DNA of 64,000 nt from Warburgia ugandensis (GCA_035236585.1 CP141126.1:65263414-65327413), one strand, 5' to 3'; positions 36,602 through 49,246 are shown, numbered from the stretch's first letter. A program made the numbers and translations. Notes: generated from the letters alone by a model not told the origin.

Positions 36602-37959
36602 CTCTTATGTTATTATAGAAAATTTTCTTTACTCCATATCTTTTTAATATTTTACTTGCATAATTGTGTATTAACATGCTATATTGCATTACACTATCAT
36701 CATTTGTTCAAAACATCACTTCTATTTTTCATTTTTTCATATCTTTCTTTTTCACCATTCTTGACTCTGGCATAAAAAGAAAAACAAAAGAAAAAAAAAT
36801 ACAACAATAAAATATCTTAACATTTCATTCAAAAATAATAAGTTCTCCCTATTAATATCATTTCAAAATAAGGTTCAATACATACTCTCATTACCTCTTT
36901 TGAAAAATAAACTTATTCATATATGTATCTTCACTATCTTCATCATTACCTTCTCCCTTATTGCTATTTCTAGTTTTTCTCAACTTATTTCTACTTTCTT
37001 CATTTCTTCAGGGAACTATCCATCTTTTCTTTTCCCCTCAAATCAAATCTACTGAACTCCTCCCACAGCCTCTCTTACCATTTTAGTGATCAACTATTCA
37101 CTGGCTCTCTGTATTTCTTTCTTAGTCATCACTTCAACCCCCTCATCTTTTCTACTCGATTGATTTTTGATTCTATGTTCTTATCCTCATTCTCTTTTGT
37201 GTCATTATTTTCATTCATCTCCTTTTTCCTCTTCTTAAATTCTTCACTAAGTTTTTGAATTTTCATCTGTAGATCTAGAATCACCCTCTGATTGTTTTGA
37301 ACTAAAAAATCTTTCTCCTTGTTTTCTAATTGCTTAATTCTCTTAGCTTTCTCATCAATAATGTTGAGTAGAGAATCAATTGTCCCATTGCACTCACTCA
37401 TTCAAAAATCCCTTCCTCAACTAGGATGTACTTCATCTTCTTCTTCCCTCTCAATTTTGGTTCACTCTAGAGGGATCTTTCACAATTTTCTCCTATAAAC
37501 AATTCCCTTGACCACTAGCACTCCACCTTGTTTTAGAGTAGCAATTTATTTTTGATGATTTTCTTTCAACTTTTTTTATGAGCTAAGATCATGTTGTATA
37601 ACTTATCTTAATGCTTACTTTGGTGGTATACTCTCTCATCCATCTCAATAGCCTAACAGAAAAGGAGAGAAAATGAGCTTTAGATCTCATTTTATTTAGC
37701 ATATAGCCATTAATATTGTGAAATGCTTGTTTACCTTTCTTTTTGCAACAATCAATTCTTTCATCAACTCCTGTCAATATATCTATCATCGAACTTATTT
37801 TCTATTTATCTTTTTATAACCTTTATTTTATACTTCCCCACTAATTTTTACATCATACTTGTAAGAATACCAACATACAAATTACTTACATTGATCCCCT
37901 ATAAATACAAATAATCTAGTTAATATTATTTCTTGTATTAGTTCATTCAAAAAACAAAG
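36602..37959. other. Right flank of the array; AT-rich with a coiled-coil frame
   Basis: This was continuous with 15253 before the array inserted. It holds the minus-strand coiled-coil frame at 37129-37401. The rest is unassigned. Confidence 0.4.
37129..37401 (-). CDS. Unrecognised coiled-coil reading frame, probably a fragment
   Basis: The frame has 90 codons from MSECNGTIDSLLN to NRVEKMRGLK. Residues 10-65 are rich in Lys, Glu and Gln with leucine/isoleucine at heptad-like spacing (IDEKAKRIKQLENKEKDFLV, then IQKLSEEFKKRKKE), a typical long coiled coil. The tail (NENNDTKENEDKN) is polar and probably disordered. A stop codon immediately precedes the ATG. I do not recognise the family. It could be a piece of a host coiled-coil gene, part of an unidentified mobile element, or chance. 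Length, lack of exon context and surroundings favour a fragment. Confidence 0.25.
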   Translation of the reverse strand: MSECNGTIDSLLNIIDEKAKRIKQLENKEKDFLVQNNQRVILDLQMKIQKLSEEFKKRKKEMNENNDTKENEDKNIESKINRVEKMRGLK

Positions 37960-38566
37960 TGTGACACCCCAGGTTTTACCAACAATAAATAACAATTTAT
38001 AAAAACAATCTGGATTCCTGTTTTAAAAACTTTGATTTTTAAAGTAACCAAAAACACAACTCAAATAAAAGCATTTATTTCAAAGTCCCTGGAGTCATAC
38101 AACCACAAAACCACAGATTTAATGGTGAAATGAAATCTTATTTCTACCGAAAATCCAACAGAGCCTCCTCTATATTTTGGACATTGCACATATCATGTGC
38201 AATACAAAAAAAATCACCTAATAACATAGTATAAGACATGACACATGGGAGACTCAGTATCCATGCCCATTCATCCAAATCGAACACAATTTTCAATTAA
38301 AATGTGTACTCCAATAGTAGATAAGAAAATCAAGTCATAACAAAATACCTAGGGTCCCTCCACACAGTCATCACATCCAACATGAATTCATATCCTCATT
38401 TTCAAGTCACATTGCAATTTATATTAAAGTACAGTCCATAAACAATAACTAAAGTGAGGTTCTAAACAAACCTTATCATCTCTGAAATGTTTTCAGAGCT
38501 TCACTGTGAGCCACCATCACTTTTGCTTGCTCTATTAGTGCGTCAACTTGTTGCAACTCTCTACAT

Positions 38567-38597
38567 CTAAGGCATTGCAAACACAGCAATACCTTAG
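38567..38597. promoter_or_regulatory. Hairpin in G1
   Basis: CTAAGGCATTGC and GCAATACCTTAG pair at 11 of 12 positions around a 7-base loop. The stem sequence differs from J1 but the position in the LTR is comparable. Confidence 0.6.
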
Positions 38598-38924
38598 CAA
38601 GCTATGCTTATGTAAGTGATTCACATTCAATAACAATGCAATGAAATCATATGGCATAGAGTATCAAGATCATGGTAAATCTCATAAGATAAAACATGTA
38701 CAAAGCACGTCAAATAGTCAGACGTCCATGCTGATTAACACATGAAAATCATAAGTCAGGACAAATCGATATCAAGTCAAACCATCATGACATTCAAGGC
38801 ATGAGATAAATATGGATATACATCCATCAAAATAATGAAAATCTATGTCCATAGAATAATGTAATGCATGTAAAAAATCAACAGAACATCATGCATAGTG
38901 AAGCCCTTTGAGTGTCTCAACTAC

Positions 38925-39140
38925 ACTCATGGCAACGTGTGCCTGACTCTTAGTACTTTTCACTTTCACCCTTTCACCCACGACAGGGCACTCAGACACT
39001 CATGGAAAGATGCATCCCAATCCTACTTCCACCCTTTCCCCACACGAGGCACTTAGGCACTCACAGAAAGATACATTCCAATCTCACTTTCACCCTTTCA
39101 CCCACACGGTCACTCAAGCACTCATGGTGAGGGATGCATC
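38925..39140. repeat. Three degenerate direct copies of about 75 bp in G1
   Basis: The phrase TTTCACCCTTTCACCCAC with GGCACTCAGACACTCATGG, followed by AAAGATGCATCCCA, recurs with changes near 38970, 39030 and 39090. Confidence 0.65.
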
Positions 39141-41479
39141 CCATCACAACCTCAATAATTCCAATTAACAAAGCATAAGTAACTCCCATGGATAACAATC
39201 TCAATAAGATTCAATCAAAGACATGATAGTGTACTGTCAATCATATGTTAAACTATATGGCTAAATCATGTAGATCCAGATGTCATGATATCAATCATAT
39301 ATAATAAAGGAATTTTCATGAAAACATGATAATGCATAATCATTCTCGATAAAACCAAATCAAGAGAGTAGTTCAATATATCAACATCAAGTATAAAAAA
39401 CCAGTATATAACACCCTGAATAATCAATTGATGCAACTAAAATATATTAGAAACAATGCATAAATCATGTAGAAAAGAAGTAGCAAGCATATCAGCAATA
39501 CATGCCAAAAAATGATCTCCTGCAACATGGTAGAGCATAAAACTCACGCCTCAAAGTTTCAAATAATATGTCATGATTTAAGAAATCATGGAAGAATCCC
39601 AAATATAATCACCTACCTTAGACAAAGAACCACTCCTCTGTACCTCTCAAGTCTCGATAAGACTCTAGTCTAGCTCAATCACCTCAATACTTGTACCTGC
39701 ATACACAACACATCCAGTTATACTCAGAATCCACTTTATTTAACCTGGATTCTTAATCACAGAACATTATGTTTTTGCTTTTCATTACATTGCATTCAAG
39801 ACATTCCAATGATTCCCATCCCTGGAATCTTAAGGTAGGCCCCACGCTAATTGGTTCATAATCCAAATCATACTTCATTAGGCCCACTCATAACCATCTA
39901 GTCCTTTTCTTAATTACATCCATGCATGTTTCAAAGCTATTAAGCTTAGATTAATATACATCTTGGTTAATTTATCATTTAATCCACCGATTGGGCATTA
40001 TTATATAAATCTTATGCTTAATCATATCTAATTACTATCAAATCAACTCACCAAATGATTAATATAGTAATCTTACCTCATACCAGTCAATTAGAATAAC
40101 ATCCAGTTATGTAACAATAGTAATAAAAAAAAATCAAATCACTTAAACGAAGGGGGACCAGAATTGATACTTGCAAGCCCCGCGCCCCCCCCTCCCCCCC
40201 ACGTAAGAAATAGGTTTAGGGTTCTTTGGGTGCTGGGGTTCACGGACCTCACTGGAGAAGACGATGCTCAGATCATCAATCGACTAGACCATTCTCCTCA
40301 GCATGCAACCAAGAACCAAAACCCTAAGGTTTTGGAACAATCCATGCATTGTTGAATGCCGGATTGAAAAGGGAACCTTTACACGCTAACTTTGGAGGGC
40401 TTCATGATGAATCTGAGCCAATCCAGCCCATTCTAGAGAGGAAAAAACATGGAAAGGCACTTGGAAGGTAAGATCTACAAAACCCAACTTTTGATTTGTT
40501 GTGTTTTGCTAAATCTGTGCATTTTCACCTAGATCTAGAATTTTGGATAATCCAACTATCCAATCCCCAATCCAAGTGTAGGAATACGTAATGTAGTGCA
40601 TCATGTAGATCTGATCACACAAAAACATCAGATCTAGGCTGAAATTTGATTGGATGATCTCAGCCGTCCAATCGGGTACTGTTCATGCAGTAACCTTTTG
40701 ATGTCCGATCTACGATCAGACACCACAAATGAGTTCTAGAGCATTGGAATTGCAAGGATATTGCACAAATTAAAAATTTTAGATTGAAATTGATTTAAGA
40801 ATCTAAATCATTTGATTGGATAGTAGAAAAATAAGGACCTGACATTTTCGATTGGTGGTTAAACGCTACCATGGTGTACCCCAACCTTTAATAAGTTAAG
40901 ATACTTGGAAAATTTAAGATGAGACCATTTAATGATGAAAACAACTTACAGCCACTTAAAAAAAGTGGTGAATAGGCAATCTAGAACTAATGGTATGGAT
41001 TGGCAATCCAGTAACCATAGGTCATTCAGCTAGCTATCAATCAATAGCTAATGAAACATCCTTAACATGGAATTAAGCACTGTCACTTCGCCTTATGACA
41101 CTAGTGTCAGTGTCTAACTTAGAGGGAGCTTTCATACTGGAAAAGCCAGGAGAAGTCCCAAAGTCATATATCTAAATATGTTTTCTTGTACTTTATAGAG
41201 GCATGATTGATTTAGGAGCTAGTACATGAATTGAGGAAAGTATTCGCATTAGTGAACTAGAAGAGCACAATTTGAGGTAGGTGGAATTGAGATTGCTAAA
41301 GTTTTTGCTATATACATATTTGCATATGAAATTTAAGCATTGAAACAAGTCTTTTCAATTTATATGAAAGGCAAGATGAATGTGCAGGATAAAATTTAAC
41401 CATGATTAAACTGTTCATGCAAAAGCTATACATTATTGTGAATTATATGAGTACCAGAAAATTGTGAGTTGGCTCGTAA

Positions 41480-41790
41480 GAGTGAAAGGGGTCGTCATGA
41501 TGTGGGCAGGCCTTTAGGTTGGATGAGCTACCAGTTCCTGGCTAGACGAGCTACCAGTCCCTGGGGTTTAGCCTCATTGTTTGGGGAGTTTGACGTGTTC
41601 TGAGGGGTCATTATGATGTGGATTGGCCACGGAGTCGTTACGATGTGGGTGGGCCTTTGCGTTGGACGAGCTACCGCTTCGTGCCTGGATGAGCTATTGG
41701 TCTCTTAGGAGTAAAGCCTTGAGGTGTGTCTTTGAGTTTGGTGTGTCTTTGGGTTTAACCCATTGCGCTGACTCATTGCGCCAAAGAGGA
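41480..41790. repeat. Degenerate repeats in G2
   Basis: The module GTCGTxATGATGTGGGxxGGCC, then TTGGATGAGCTACCxxT, recurs about three times (near 41490, 41600 and 41630), mixed with GAGTTTGGxGTGTCTTTG copies. It looks like an internal minisatellite of the LTR. Confidence 0.6.
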
Positions 41791-42136
41791 TAATATCATC
41801 TGTTGTGTACTTGATACACACGACAACACGTTGGTGTTTGGTAATGTGAAATGGCTCATATGAGCAAAGGCTGGTATCAAGAAATGAAAATGATTAGTGA
41901 GTTTAACATGTGACTGCATACTTGCATTTCAAGAATGTTTTAGTACTAATGCATTGATGTTGTTTTTTTCATCTTGGCATGAATTTATGATATTGATGAA
42001 TGTTGAATTATTTCAAGCTAAATGATAATTGAATACTAGTTGCATGTTTCAGCATGGACAAATTAAATTATATAGAATATCATGATTTTGTTTATATATA
42101 ATTGGCTCTTATTCCACCTATACAAACACAAGTTTA

Positions 42137-42168
42137 CTGAGATATTATATTTGTTTACAATATCTCAG
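42137..42168. promoter_or_regulatory. Hairpin in G2
   Basis: CTGAGATATT and AATATCTCAG are exact reverse complements around 12 bases. The stem sequence is close to J1 and J2. Confidence 0.7.
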
Positions 42169-42301
42169 AGCAGAGCAGAGGATTCCCAAGAAGTAGGAGC
42201 TTATTGATAAGAGTACACCGATAAAAAGCTCTTGACTTAGACAGGTAATGATTGGTTTATGTTTGAAGTCATTTTATCTAAGAGGGAAAAGAGACTGCTA
42301 G

Positions 42302-42321
42302 ATATATATATATATATATAT
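42302..42321. repeat. (AT)10 microsatellite
   Basis: An uninterrupted AT dinucleotide run near the 3' end of G2. Confidence 0.9.
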
Positions 42322-42746
42322 GTAATTTTGGAGAGTTGGATAACTTATGTGATTTGGTTGTGGTGTGGAGTTCCTGGTTGTGTTTTTTTTGGATTTGATT
42401 TGTCTCTATTTGGGCAGATGTATGGAAAGGAGACAGAGTCTCCATTTATATTTTAAAATTGTCAAAAATGTTTATTAGGTATTTTGCAATGACATGTGTT
42501 ACATGTCATATGTCTGAAAAGCAGAGAAAACTCTGCCAGATTTTCGGTAGAAATGAGCGCTCATTTCGCCGACAATCCTTGTTTTCTATGGAAGAAAAAT
42601 GAAACTTAGGGTTTTTCAAAGTGAATTTAAAAGAAAATATTCTTTCGCATTTATTTATACTTTAAAAATGATTTTATTAGAAATTGAGCTCGCTAAGTCA
42701 ATGTCTTTTGGATTTAAAAAGTGTTATGCAAACTTAGGGCGTCACA

Positions 42747-44074
42747 AGCTATCTGCTTGGTCGGATCATCCACTGATCGCCTCAATTGTGTTCGATCATC
42801 AGATATCTATGCTGATCTCATGAAAGATCCTCACTTGATTGCCCCATATCACATAAAAACTTAGTAATTCTAATCAATTAATCTAAATGAGAATTTTAAA
42901 CTGTTTGGATCATTAAATTGGATCCAATTTCATACCTGAATCTTTAATTGATCCCAATCGTTGATCAGATTGGCTAAATCCTCTCCATAAATTCTTTCAA
43001 TCCAAAATTCTTGTATAGATCCTTGATCTATACTTCATGAGGGTAACTACAGACTAATTGGGTTAGAAAAATGAAGTCAGATCATCACTGAATAGACGAT
43101 TTGATCTTCGATCTTCGATCAAGGATCTGTCAAATCTATAGTTAGATCTTCTCTGATAAAAAAATAGGAAGATGGGTATCGTTCCTGGTGTCATGAGGAT
43201 TGCGAGGGTACTCTTATATCTCTGAAATTCTTCCTAGATCAACCAGAATCAAGGGTTGAAGTTTAATGGTAAAATAGGGGGTCTAGGTCAACTTGGTTCC
43301 CTCAAAATGAGTTGGGTGAGTTGACTCAGCCTTCAATGGCCTGAAATAGGGAAATGCTGGGAGGGGAGATGGTAGTTCGACAAGCCTGCACGTGCAAGCG
43401 TCACAAGCTGGTTGTACCATGTAAAACCCCAATCGAGGAGGGAAAGAAGAGATGAGGGAGTGGGTGGGTTGTGCCAGTGGAAGAGGGTCACGCACAGGGT
43501 GGCAGTCCAGCTGGCCTGTTGGTTGCGTTGGAGCCCAAAAAATGAAAATTAGGAGAAAGGGTTTTGTGTGATGTGGAGAGAAACCCAGCTTGGGTTTCCA
43601 TCAATGCTAAAGCTAGGGAAGAGGAGTCTGCTTGGGGAAAGGTTTAGCGTGTCGGTGGTTAGAGGCCATCACCAGTGCCGCTACCAAGAGAGGGAGAGAT
43701 CATGCGAGAGAACGGGGGACGGTGCAGATTGCGAGGATTTTGCATCGCTACATTCCCCCCCATCTTATCTCATTCTCAAATGCCTTGTCACAATAGACAA
43801 AATAAGGGGGTGCCTTTATCAATTTTGGCCCCCCATCAATTTGTAAAACATTTGCAATTTTCATTCCTAATCTCTGTTTCTCTTAAAATTAGTGTCATTT
43901 GAATCGTGTCGATGCGTACATTCTAAATTCAATAGTCTCAAGTCCAAATTTCAAGCCCATAAAGATGTCATTTTCATAAACTAAATTTCCATAGAATTAG
44001 TTCAAATTTTCTTATCCCCATTAAAATTATAATTTAAAATCATGAAAAATTATTTAAAGTTTAGAGTTGTTACA
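42747..44074 (-). mobile_element. 3' LTR of gypsy fossil F, partial
   Basis: On the minus strand this begins TGTAACAACTC at 44074, directly after a polypurine tract. The far end meets G2 at 42746 and no terminal CA was recognised there. The interior has GATC-rich repeats (GATCTTCGATCTTCGATC at about 43102) and a GC-richer stretch (43330-43760). The plus-strand frames at 43568-43902 fall in this GC-rich part and look like chance. Confidence 0.6.
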
Positions 44075-44092
44075 TTCTTCCCTCCTTATTGG
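44075..44092 (-). promoter_or_regulatory. Polypurine tract of F
   Basis: On the minus strand AATAAGGAGGGAAGAA lies directly before the LTR start TGTAACAACTC. It matches the classic end of plant gypsy elements, GAAATTCC...AAGGGGGGAAGAATGTAAC. Confidence 0.8.
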
Positions 44093-44548
44093 AATTTCAT
44101 CCCTGAAATTCTTTTCATGTTATTCTTCAAACAATTTTAAAACATCCCCATATCTCAATATCTATAATTCATACTGAAAATTGCCAGAATCAATGCTAAT
44201 AGCAATTCCTTGCCATATCATCCTCTTAGATAGTAACTCATATATAAAAACCAATGTATATTTCGAATCATCCCGGATCAATTAACTCATATTATGATTA
44301 GAATGCATCATAACCACAATAATATACAATTAGCATAAATCATACTCTCATCCAAGAGCTAGCATAAGTAATTTTTCATAATAATACAATCAGAGCATCT
44401 CACCTCACATATACATAATTTCATGCTACGTCTATACCAAAGCACATCACCTTGCCGATGACAATGTATATTAACTGAATCATGTTATATCAACTCATAA
44501 AGAGGCAATATATGCCAAATCAAGCCTAGGCACATCTACCTTTCAACA

Positions 44549-44754
44549 GGCATTACATGCCAAGCAAAATCAGAGCATGCTAGCTCACTAATAGGCAATC
44601 ACATTCCAACCAAAATCAGAGCATACTAGCTCAGTAACAGGAAATCACATGCCAATCATAATCAGAGCATACCAGCTGAGTAGTAGGCAATCATATGCCA
44701 ATCAAAATTGAAGCATGCCAACTCAATAACAGGCAATCACATGCCAATCATAAT
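44549..44754. repeat. 46-bp tandem repeat, about 4.5 copies
   Basis: Unit GGCAATCACATGCCAATCAA plus AATCAGAGCATACTAGCTCA plus GTAACA. Periods are 45, 46, 46 and 46, then a half copy. Copies are roughly 85-90 percent alike. The repeat lies between the reverse-transcriptase remnant and the polypurine tract of F. Confidence 0.9.
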
Positions 44755-45199
44755 TAAGTCAACAATACAATCATACTATGAGCACCTAGAAGCTTGGCAG
44801 CTAGAAGCTCGCCACCTAGAAGCTTGCAGTGCCTCTCTCACCCGCCCTCATCAACTGACCTCTTAGGCCACCCTCATCAACTACTCACAAGTATACACCA
44901 TGAATCAATGCTGATCACACATAAGAGCATGCTTTCATACTAAACATACTTTACTATCACGCTTCTCACCTTCATGAGAAATCTAGCTCATAAACGTAAT
45001 ATAAACAATATCCATGTTATTGCTATCCTGGAGTACTCAATCATCCAACGATAACAGTTCATTAGACTAAGGAGACTATCAACCTTCGTCATCAATTTGG
45101 GCTAATCCAAGCCCATCCCATCTTAATAAATTGCCTCTCTATCAATAGAGGTATCGTGGCAAGAAAATTCACCTTCTTTTACCAAAATTCATACTGATA

Positions 45200-45420
45200 T
45201 GCATTTATCACAAAAGATGAGTCTTTCAGATACTTAGAATAATGCACAAGGATTTCTTGTGCTCCTCCAAGTCTTGGAATACACAAAAACATCATCCACC
45301 ACATAATCATGACTCGTCCCAATAACTTTTAGAAATTCAACCCATCATATCCATACATACTGCCAGTGTACTAATTTCATCAATTCGTATCACTCAGAAC
45401 TTGTAATAATCATAACAAGT
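45200..45420 (-). pseudogene. Reverse-transcriptase remnant of F
   Basis: On the minus strand VVDDVFVYSKT is the catalytic-box region of gypsy reverse transcriptases (family pattern FIDDILVYSKT), followed by an EEH-like stretch. It gives the orientation and superfamily of F. Confidence 0.65.
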
Positions 45421-46009
45421 CTTAAAAATTGTCTTAAAGACATCTTAGTCACAATCCTCAAATCAATATCCACCAATACCATGCACATCCCCAATTGATC
45501 ATATAGATCATCAATACATGATAGAGAATATCTCTATCAGTCCTCCATTATGGTGCTGTCACACAATCAATAATCTATGTATAGAAATAGGGATCTATCT
45601 CTCTTTGCATAAAGAGGTTTTAATGCACCCAATAAAGACCCATTAGGTCTAATAAACCCTCGTCAATTAACTACTATAGTGGAAGCCCATCCAACTCAGC
45701 TGGGGCCATCCTACATAGCACCTTAGAAAATAACATTATGTCTGATGCCAATTCAATATCAATAAATCAACATTTCGTGGCATAAAATCCTAAAACCTCT
45801 TCAAGAGAGATTATGAATCCTTGCACACCACATGTGTGCTCAATATGTGGCCACTCTTTGTCATCCATTGTCACACTCACAAGGAGGACTCAGTACACTA
45901 GAAGAGTAGCATATTGCCTTGAAGGCAAAATTAACACAAACTTTATCAATGCCCCTTCTTACTCAAGAGTGAGGTCAATAACTATACAGGTATACCAAAA
46001 GTAATCTTT

Positions 46010-46250
46010 TCCTCATAGCAATCAACTGTCCCCTAATAAATAAAATCCATCCCAAAGATGGTATCATGATCAATCATTTCAAGATAGATTAGTTCAATAT
46101 CCATCCTCTCACTCATCATTAGCATCATAACATCCAACTATGAGATTGTCACATACATAACACATTCATCAAGATTCCAACACACAAAGTACAAAAATGA
46201 TTGAATCTTAGATCAAGAAAGATTCTAACATAATCATTAGCAATCAGAAC
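46010..46250 (-). pseudogene. Protease remnant of F
   Basis: On the minus strand IELIYLEMIDHDTIFGMDFI, then VDCYEEKITFGIPV, matches the C-terminal half of plant gypsy protease (VDLxVLDMxDFDVILGMDWL...VDCxxKxVTFxxPG). It lies downstream of the zinc-knuckle piece, as expected. Confidence 0.75.
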
Positions 46251-46385
46251 ATGTTTTCCACCATCTTATTGGAGGCCCGTACTTGCCTCCAAGTAGTGGC
46301 AGAAATCCATCATTACCAATGTGGGTCATCTCTGCCCTATCTCCAATGTTAGTCTGTCTTACTCATCATCCACTAGAATAGTTTC

Positions 46386-46440
46386 TAAAGAAATATCCTG
46401 CCTCTACACACTCAACACATTTAAAGGATTGCCACTGTGG
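46386..46440 (-). pseudogene. Zinc-knuckle-like gag remnant of F
   Basis: The minus strand reads FKCVECVEAGYFFRN, reminiscent of the gag CCHC knuckle (CFxCGxxGHxxRxC). Position between gag-like DNA and protease supports it. Confidence 0.45.
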
Positions 46441-47936
46441 TGGTGACTATTGAGACTACTGCTGTTGTGGCAGTGGTTTACTAACTCTAGGACATAATTG
46501 TCTAGGTGTGTATCCTTATATCAAGTACACCTCTCATCTGTATCCCAACAACGTACGATCATGTGTTACTAGTTCAATGGCCTCTTCAACTATGTCAATG
46601 AAAGGTCTCTTACCTTTACTATGCTGGCTCGAACTACCCATGTTCGAGTTTCTGCAGTTAGCCTTGGTCCTAAGAGAATCCCTCTTTACATTGAGATTAT
46701 GTCTGCAACCTCGCTACCAGTGTAAAAAGGCGACAATCACTTGCTCCCTCAATATAGGTTCTAACATAACACAATCTATCCATGGTCTCCTTCTTCATGG
46801 TGAAGGAGTTAGGGCAAGTCTCTTCAATTGAGTATACTGGTTCAATACCGTTGAACGGTCTAATTCTTCGCTTTAAGTGGCAAACTCTCTCAGTTTCCAA
46901 GATACTAACTATCATAGGCCTTCCCAAGGGCCTTCTAGATAAAAATCACAGCAATAGAAGAACACATCTTCTGAAATAACCATTCTTAAACTCCTCATAA
47001 TTTCATTTTTAGCGTCCTCACGTCCACTATTTCACTTTCTTGAACTAATGAATTATTTCATGGTCATATCAAGCCAAATCATTTACAACTCAATCAATTT
47101 CACACCCAATGAGAATTATCCTTTATAATACTTCCTTATTCATTAGAAACCACACCATCATCTCTCTCAGTATTGGATGTAAATCAATCATAATTAATTT
47201 CATCTCACCTCATTCACTTCATATGTTTTTATTTCTAGTTGATTTATTACAAAATCATTTCTATTTAAGAATTATTCTCACAATTTAGTCATCATGTCCT
47301 CCAGGTAATGTGCACTTAAACTCATAATTGAAACCCCAAAAACAATTTGTAAGTATTTTCTAATAACCCCAATTTTTTTTGTAAATTGATTGAGAAAATC
47401 AATAAACTTTGAGTTTTCAGAAATTCTAGGTTGGAATATTATGTTATTTGAAATTCTCCTTTCTATAGAGATTAAATCATGATTTAAAACTTATAAATTA
47501 TGAATGTACTCAAAAAACCAATCAAAATACACTAAGTATGTTCAATTTTGAGTTAAAATGAAAAATCCCTAATTTTCTTTATTTTTGTGAATAAAAGGGT
47601 AAAATGGTAATTTTACTCATAACTGAGATCTAAGACATCAATATTTAGAATGTACTTAAACATAAAATTCCAACGCCATTAAGTACGCTCAATTCTAAGT
47701 TCGGGTGAATAAAATGGATTTTTCTACATAAAAGGGCAAAATGGTCCTTTCACACCCCATGGGGCACACAAGGGGCCACAAATGAATCCAATGACCAGAA
47801 AACATGTAATGAGTGGTCAAACCCCTACCAGCTACTAGTGAAGAAGGAGGTGGTGATGGAGGATCCAATGTTAATTTAATATTTAAAAGAATTAAAACAT
47901 AATTATTATAAGTAAATATGAAAAATGCAAAACACC

Positions 47937-47944
47937 TATAAATA
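47937..47944 (+). promoter_or_regulatory. TATA box of J2
   Basis: TATAAATA about 578 bp from the LTR start, the same distance as in J1. Confidence 0.6.
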
Positions 47945-49246
47945 GCCCTCTAAAAATATTCTTTAAAAATCCCACAAAATCATCTTGCTTACTCTAAAAA
48001 ACTAGATCTAGATTCCTACCCAAAATTCCAAAACTCCCAAAAATCTCCCTCCTTTCACTTTCTCTCTCATATCTCTAATTGGAACAAGAGACCTAAATTC
48101 AATTAGGCACTCTGTTCCAAACTGAATCTCACAAATGCCACCATCCATACAATCCTAGATTACCTTACCTACAAGACCCCCAAATCAATTTCAAGATCCA
48201 ACGGTGCAATCAACGGGAAATCACAAAACAAGGGACAATTGGGCAATTTTAACATCAAAGGGTATTTATTTCAAATTGGGCTTCAAATCTACATGTTTTC
48301 ACTAATTAGGTAGGTGGAACCAGTTCTTATACTTATTTCATACTATTTTAAGTAATTTTATTTTCTAGAAATTAGTTTTAGGTTAAAATTTATAAAAATA
48401 AATTAAGGACCGAAACCCTTCAATTCTGGATGATGGAGGGCTCAAATGGAAAATCTAAACCTTTCAATCGATCCATAAGGGTCCAAAACCCCTACGGTAG
48501 AAGTTTCATGAAATTTTATAGAGTTTTAGACCTTCAATTGAAGATGATTGATTGGATAGTCCAAAATGGACTATCGATCTCTAAATTAAATCGGGATTTG
48601 TGGGACACGCTACGAAACTCCATGCGAAGGTGCACCCTATGGTAGCGTCTTTGCACATGCACACTACTTGTGACGTCATCTAGATGGGACGACTGTGCGA
48701 CAACACTGGTCCCTGGGGATCGTGTCACACTTACATCCCAACGACGAGAGGGTGCTAACCCTTCCACCTGAATGGCTCTCTCCACCCAATCAAACTGGGC
48801 CATCCATTCCACTGGGCCTAGATCAAATCTAGATCCTAGGAATGACTATGAACTTCACAGTTCAATTGTGGAGTCATCTGAGCTCCAACTTAAGATTGGA
48901 AAGAAACTATGGAAAGCTTATAACTTCTATTTTCCTCTAAAATCATAACATTTAGAAAATTATTCATGAAACTTTTTGTCTTTAAGAATTAAGCTTCTAA
49001 TTTTCATAATCTTCAAGATATGAGATTATTAGATCTTGGGGATCTGATTTACTAATGATATAATGTTGAAATAAAGTGATATCCATGACTTATTTGGAGA
49101 TATCTAAGATAAATTGAGGGATCTACCCTTTATGGTAGAAAATCCTTAAAAATACAAAGGGATCCACTTAATCAATAAGATCAAGTATGATCAGACCCTT
49201 GGGATGGATTGAATGAATGATATTATGATGGAATCCATTAAGATCA

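Larger units (their letters stand above)
37960..40130 (-). mobile_element. G1: partial LTR, minus strand
   Basis: It begins on the plus strand with TGTGACACCCCAGGTTTTAC. That is the reverse complement of a GGGGTGTCACA 3' end like those of K and G2, so it reads on the minus strand. Near its 3' end it shares TTTCTACCGAAAATC with G2, and a hairpin lies at 38567-38597. The 5' end is not clear. The boundary to G2 (about 40130) is approximate. Confidence 0.55.
40131..42746 (+). mobile_element. G2: partial LTR, plus strand
   Basis: It ends CTTAGGGCGTCACA at 42746, the 3'-end type shared by K. It is collinear with H through most of its length, starting downstream of where H starts. A short palindromic stem (42137-42168) lies 578 bp from the 3' end. 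A C-rich tract (about 40184-40200) lies near its left limit. It stands tail-outward against G1. No matching TSD was found on the two sides of the pair. Confidence 0.6.
44075..47358 (-). mobile_element. F: internal region of a gypsy element, minus strand
   Basis: Read on the minus strand it has gag-like remains (46980-46400), a zinc-knuckle-like piece (46390-46440), protease remnant (about 46250-46010), reverse-transcriptase remnant (about 45420-45200), and a 3' end where GATGAAATTCCAATAAGGAG runs into the polypurine tract. This is the Del/Tekay-like gypsy layout. RNase H and integrase were not recognised. A 46-bp tandem repeat lies at 44549-44754. Element J2 entered its 5' part at 47359. It is broken many times and older than J2, K and M. 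Confidence 0.7.

Noticed and set aside
37955-42751. CAAAG and CAAGC as possible TSDs of the G1-G2 pair
   Set aside because: They do not match exactly and do not abut both LTR ends in the same register.
43568-43902. Two overlapping plus-strand frames
   Set aside because: They lie in the GC-rich part of the F LTR. Composition explains them.
44549-44754. Regular repeats considered as a CRISPR array
   Set aside because: The whole 46-bp unit repeats without unique spacers and the DNA is plant nuclear. It is an ordinary tandem repeat.
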